DNA of 64,000 bases from Oleiphilaceae bacterium (GTDB lineage: Bacteria; Pseudomonadota; Gammaproteobacteria; Pseudomonadales; Oleiphilaceae): assembly GCA_022447365.1 (NCBI GenBank), contig JAKVBL010000005.1:62001-126000 (forward strand), in the 5' to 3' direction. Shown in pieces: positions 62,953-64,000 of the stretch (the first letter of the stretch is position 1; the number at the start of each line of letters is the position of its first letter). The notes below the pieces were generated by a model. That model was not told the DNA's origin. It did no database searches and saw only the letters and a list, made by a program, of their open reading frames with translations. A program made the position numbers and the translations under genes.

Positions 62953-64000
62953 ATGATGACTGAGGCTATTTTACAACTGAAAGATATTGAGAAGTCTTTC
63001 CCTGGAGTGAAAGCTTTAGATAAAGCTTGTTTGAGTGTTTACCCCGGGCGGGTGATGGCCTTAATGGGTGAAAACGGCGCAGGAAAAAGCACAATGATGA
63101 AAGTGCTAACTGGCATCTACAGCTCTGACGGTGGGAGCGTTCATTATCAAGGCGAAACGGTTTCTTTCTCTGGTCCACGTGAATCGCAAGAAGTGGGGAT
63201 CAGTATTATCCATCAAGAATTGAATCTCGTTCCCGAGCTAACCATCGCCGAAAACATATTCTTAGGACGCGAACCGACCAATGCCTTTGGCAAAATTCAA
63301 TGGAAGAAAATGTTTGAACATGCCGATCAGCTCTTGGCGCGTTTAAATGTTCCATACAGTTCCAAAGCCTTGCTAGGCACCTTGCGTTTTGGCGAACAGC
63401 AAATGGTCGAAATCGCCAAAGCGCTCTCGTTTGAGTCCAAGGTGATCATCATGGATGAACCAACGGATGCTCTTACCGATAAAGAAACCAAATCTCTTTT
63501 CAAAGTCATTGATGAATTACGCGCGCAGCAATGCGGCATTGTGTATATCTCGCACAGGATTAAAGAGATCTTTGAAATGTGCGACGACATTACGGTGCTA
63601 AGAGATGGCAAGTTTATTCGGGAACTTTTGGTGGCACAGACCAATGAAGATGAATTGATCGAACTAATGGTCGGCCGTAAGTTGGAAGAACAATATCCAA
63701 GGATTCCTGTACAGCACGATGGTGTTTGTCTTGAAGTTTCTGGTTTGAGCGGCGCTTATATCAAAGATATAAGTTTTCAGTTAAGAAAAGGCGAAATTTT
63801 AGGTGTGTCTGGTCTAATGGGCGCTGGGCGAACTGAATTAATGAAAACCATTTATGGTGCTGAATCTAAAAACGCTGGTGAAATGAAGCTCGATGGCAAA
63901 GTGGTCGAACCAAAGAGTCCGCAGCAAGCACTTGAGGCAGGAATTGCTTACATTTCTGAAGATCGAAAAGCAGACGGTTTAGTGTTGTGCCTATCGGTGA
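62953..64000 (+). CDS. rbsA: Ribose ABC importer ATPase, incomplete at window end
   Basis: The 5' 349 codons of a dual ATPase of the CUT2 sugar importers. The first nucleotide-binding domain shows Walker [25 protein letters not shown], Walker [14 protein letters not shown] and the HRIKEIFE switch. Its C-loop reads [13 protein letters not shown], so the usual Ser is Arg, a known type of variation in the first domain of this family. The second domain begins near codon 258 with [15 protein letters not shown]. Two adjacent ATGs (62953, 62956) follow GGGATGGG; rbsD ends 22 bases upstream. Confidence 0.93.
   Translation, partial: MMTEAILQLKDIEKSFPGVKALDKACLSVYPGRVMALMGENGAGKSTMMKVLTGIYSSDGGSVHYQGETVSFSGPRESQEVGISIIHQELNLVPELTIAENIFLGREPTNAFGKIQWKKMFEHADQLLARLNVPYSSKALLGTLRFGEQQMVEIAKALSFESKVIIMDEPTDALTDKETKSLFKVIDELRAQQCGIVYISHRIKEIFEMCDDITVLRDGKFIRELLVAQTNEDELIELMVGRKLEEQYPRIPVQHDGVCLEVSGLSGAYIKDISFQLRKGEILGVSGLMGAGRTELMKTIYGAESKNAGEMKLDGKVVEPKSPQQALEAGIAYISEDRKADGLVLCLSV

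Noticed and set aside
63361..63420. Loss of ABC function from the LRFGEQQ signature in rbsA
   Set aside because: The first domain of CUT2 ATPases often has a degenerate C-loop, so it does not show inactivity.

Overview
The window looks like chromosome of a marine, heterotrophic gammaproteobacterium, Oceanospirillales/Alteromonadales-like; the genus cannot be fixed from the sequence. Reasons: a proteorhodopsin and carotenoid/retinal cluster, the PA2778/PA2779 gene pair, KefGB, a DUF2069-WrbA-ArsC block, and many small lipoproteins. There are no rRNA or tRNA genes, no CRISPR array and no recognisable transposase.

Region by region. 0-10 kb: a lipoprotein, a PaiB-like flavin protein, an amidohydrolase, the KefG/KefB potassium efflux pair, a spondin-domain lipoprotein, an accessory RsgA GTPase, a GFA-family protein and a response regulator with a degenerate HD-GYP domain. 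10-18.2 kb: a light-driven proton pump (blue-type proteorhodopsin) followed by crtE-crtI-crtB-crtY-blh, which together can make retinal from prenyl diphosphates. The island is bracketed by about 0.5 kb imperfect direct repeats made from the adjoining flavodoxin-like and aminotransferase genes. 18-25 kb: aminotransferase, LolA-like protein, lone GspE/PilB ATPase, DUF2069, WrbA, ArsC, a TlpA-like thioredoxin and a broken pirin. 25-33 kb: lipoproteins, a large Gly-rich-linker lipoprotein plus a predicted beta-barrel, a hotdog thioesterase, a hydrolase and an amino-acid permease. 33.6-43.7 kb: a guanidine-I (ykkC) riboswitch followed by an ABC importer, two carboxyguanidine deiminase subunits, a biotin-dependent guanidine carboxylase (usually annotated as urea carboxylase) and allophanate hydrolase, which form a complete guanidine-to-ammonia nitrogen-scavenging operon. 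43.7-64 kb: mostly housekeeping and accessory genes, including a tandem DUF1007/NicO metal export or uptake operon, a fatty-acid desaturase, DsbA-like, OsmC, a dicarboxylate symporter, ArfB, a DEAD-box helicase, a secreted EEP-family nuclease or phosphatase, the PA2778/2779 pair, and the start of a ribose operon (rbsD, rbsA) that runs off the window.

A striking feature is the number of otherwise well-conserved genes broken by one or two base changes: amidohydrolase (TGA and TAG near the C-terminus), spondin-domain protein (TGA at a conserved Trp), accessory rsgA (TAA), GFA protein (1-base insertion), pirin (1-base deletion plus TGA at a conserved Trp), a small membrane/coiled-coil ORF (TAG) and a small ORF broken by a 10-bp tandem duplication. 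Most lie in the first 25 kb. This is either ongoing gene erosion or sequence error; read-level checking would decide. The rhodopsin/carotenoid and guanidine operons themselves are intact.
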